This document shows positions 63,590 through 64,000 of a stretch of 64,000 bases of DNA, piece by piece. How positions within the stretch are numbered: the stretch's first letter is position 1; every line of letters starts with the position of its first letter. The notes under the pieces are model-generated. The model was not told where the DNA came from. It did no database searches and saw nothing but the letters and a program-made list of their open reading frames with translations. This stretch comes from Solirubrobacteraceae bacterium (GTDB lineage: Bacteria; Actinomycetota; Thermoleophilia; Solirubrobacterales; Solirubrobacteraceae): positions 78,876 to 142,875 of the forward strand of contig JANWIP010000003.1 of assembly GCA_025449845.1 (NCBI GenBank). The letters are read 5' to 3'. Made by a program: the position numbers and the translations under genes.

Positions 63590-63868
63590 ATGGAATGTAC
63601 AGATCCTTCACCGTGGGTCTCGGAGCCCTCGCCGCGACGATCTGAGGTCACCCATAACTCCTGGATGACAAAGCCTGCTCGATCACGCTGTCCGCCCCAG
63701 CAACTCGCAGCGCAGCTGGTCAGCTTGACAGCCACGCAGTCAGCCGTGGAGCTCGGCATCCCCAATCGCGGCTGATTGGCGCGGATGGCTCCTACGCAAC
63801 CGAGACGACGATCTTGCGGCCCTAGGGGCCGTGCTCCGAACCTCTGACGTTATCCCACCGGGCGCTAG
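63590..63868. other. Intergenic region with a GC hairpin
   Basis: CGGCCC-TAG-GGGCCG at 63817-63831. A plus-strand frame across 63590-63775 ends in QLAAQLVSLTATQSAVELGI, which looks helix-turn-helix-like but stops at once; possibly a relic. No gene is supported. Confidence 0.35.
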
Positions 63869-64000
63869 TCAGCCCCACCAGTCGCGCTGACCCTCCACGT
63901 CCTCGCGCGGATTCTCGCCGAGGTTAGGCGCACCGAAGACGAGGATCTCGAGGCCCTCCGGCCCGCCCTCGTAGCCTCGCCACGTGCCGGGTGGGACGCG
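63869..64000 (-). CDS. Cupin-domain protein, C-terminal end only
   Basis: The last 43 residues are visible: VPPGTWRGYEGGPEGLEILV, then FGAPNLGENPREDVEG, ending QRDWWG. The VPPGTWR and FGAPN pattern is that of small cupin proteins. The rest lies beyond the window edge. Confidence 0.6.
   Translation of the reverse strand, partial: RVPPGTWRGYEGGPEGLEILVFGAPNLGENPREDVEGQRDWWG

Overview
The window is high-GC bacterial DNA whose conserved genes run in an actinobacterial order (rsmI, metG, tatD, rsmA, ispE, glmU, prs, rplY, pth, mfd, foldase, eno, FtsB/DivIC-like). Long secreted beta-propeller/FN3 proteins with Lys/Arg-rich tails, a solitary csrA, CdaR/PucR and TetR-winged-helix regulators, and many starts preceded by a TANNNT box only 6-9 nt upstream (leaderless style) suggest class Thermoleophilia, close to Solirubrobacterales. 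This placement is inferred from gene content, not from a search.

Layout. 1-2.9 kb: a truncated LytR-CpsA-Psr protein, a Phd/PIN toxin-antitoxin pair, rsmI and an orphan antitoxin-like gene. 3.0-5.6 kb: two adjacent Fic proteins; the first carries an AbiEi-like N-terminal domain, the second seems to lack its N-terminus. 5.6-12.5 kb and 16.2-24.8 kb: two copies of one three-gene cassette (propeller surface protein, DUF11-like surface protein, TetR with a C-terminal winged helix). Each copy has the same promoter, a long leader, the same 11-bp hairpin and a CT microsatellite (12 versus 13 units). A 22-codon relic of a third TetR-winged-helix gene lies at 27.9 kb. metG, vapBC, tatD and mazEF-like genes sit between the cassettes.

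24.8-30.7 kb: rsmA-ispE, a winged-helix/nucleotidyltransferase pair with a palindrome between -35 and -10, a CdaR/PucR regulator and a lipoprotein. 30.7-37.6 kb is an accessory zone after tRNA-Gln: CAP protein, DUF4160/DUF2442 pair, VACPS-repeat secreted protein, small ORF plus nucleotidyltransferase, two divergent vapBC modules, and three decayed copies of one coding fragment together with tRNA-flank-like repeats. 37.7-48.3 kb is the compact glmU-to-eno housekeeping run. 48.4-60.2 kb mixes conserved hypotheticals, csrA, an aldolase-like protein, a rhomboid-like pseudoenzyme, an MBL-fold hydrolase, an ECF sigma factor fused to a zinc-finger and membrane tail, tRNA-Leu, a ThDP enzyme, a Ppx/GppA phosphatase, an SDR and initiator tRNA. 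60.3-64.0 kb, beyond the tRNA, holds a winged-helix/dGTPase-like pair, a STAS-histidine-kinase-ATPase protein and the end of a cupin gene.

Overall the DNA reads as a conserved translation, cell-wall and DNA-repair gene run interrupted by surface-protein cassettes and about ten toxin-antitoxin-like units. Most of those units have operator-like repeats overlapping leaderless promoters. The most unusual signals are the twin cassettes with their hairpin-CT leaders, the duplicated start regions that create short upstream ORFs overlapping the eno and SDR starts, and the sigma/anti-sigma fusion.
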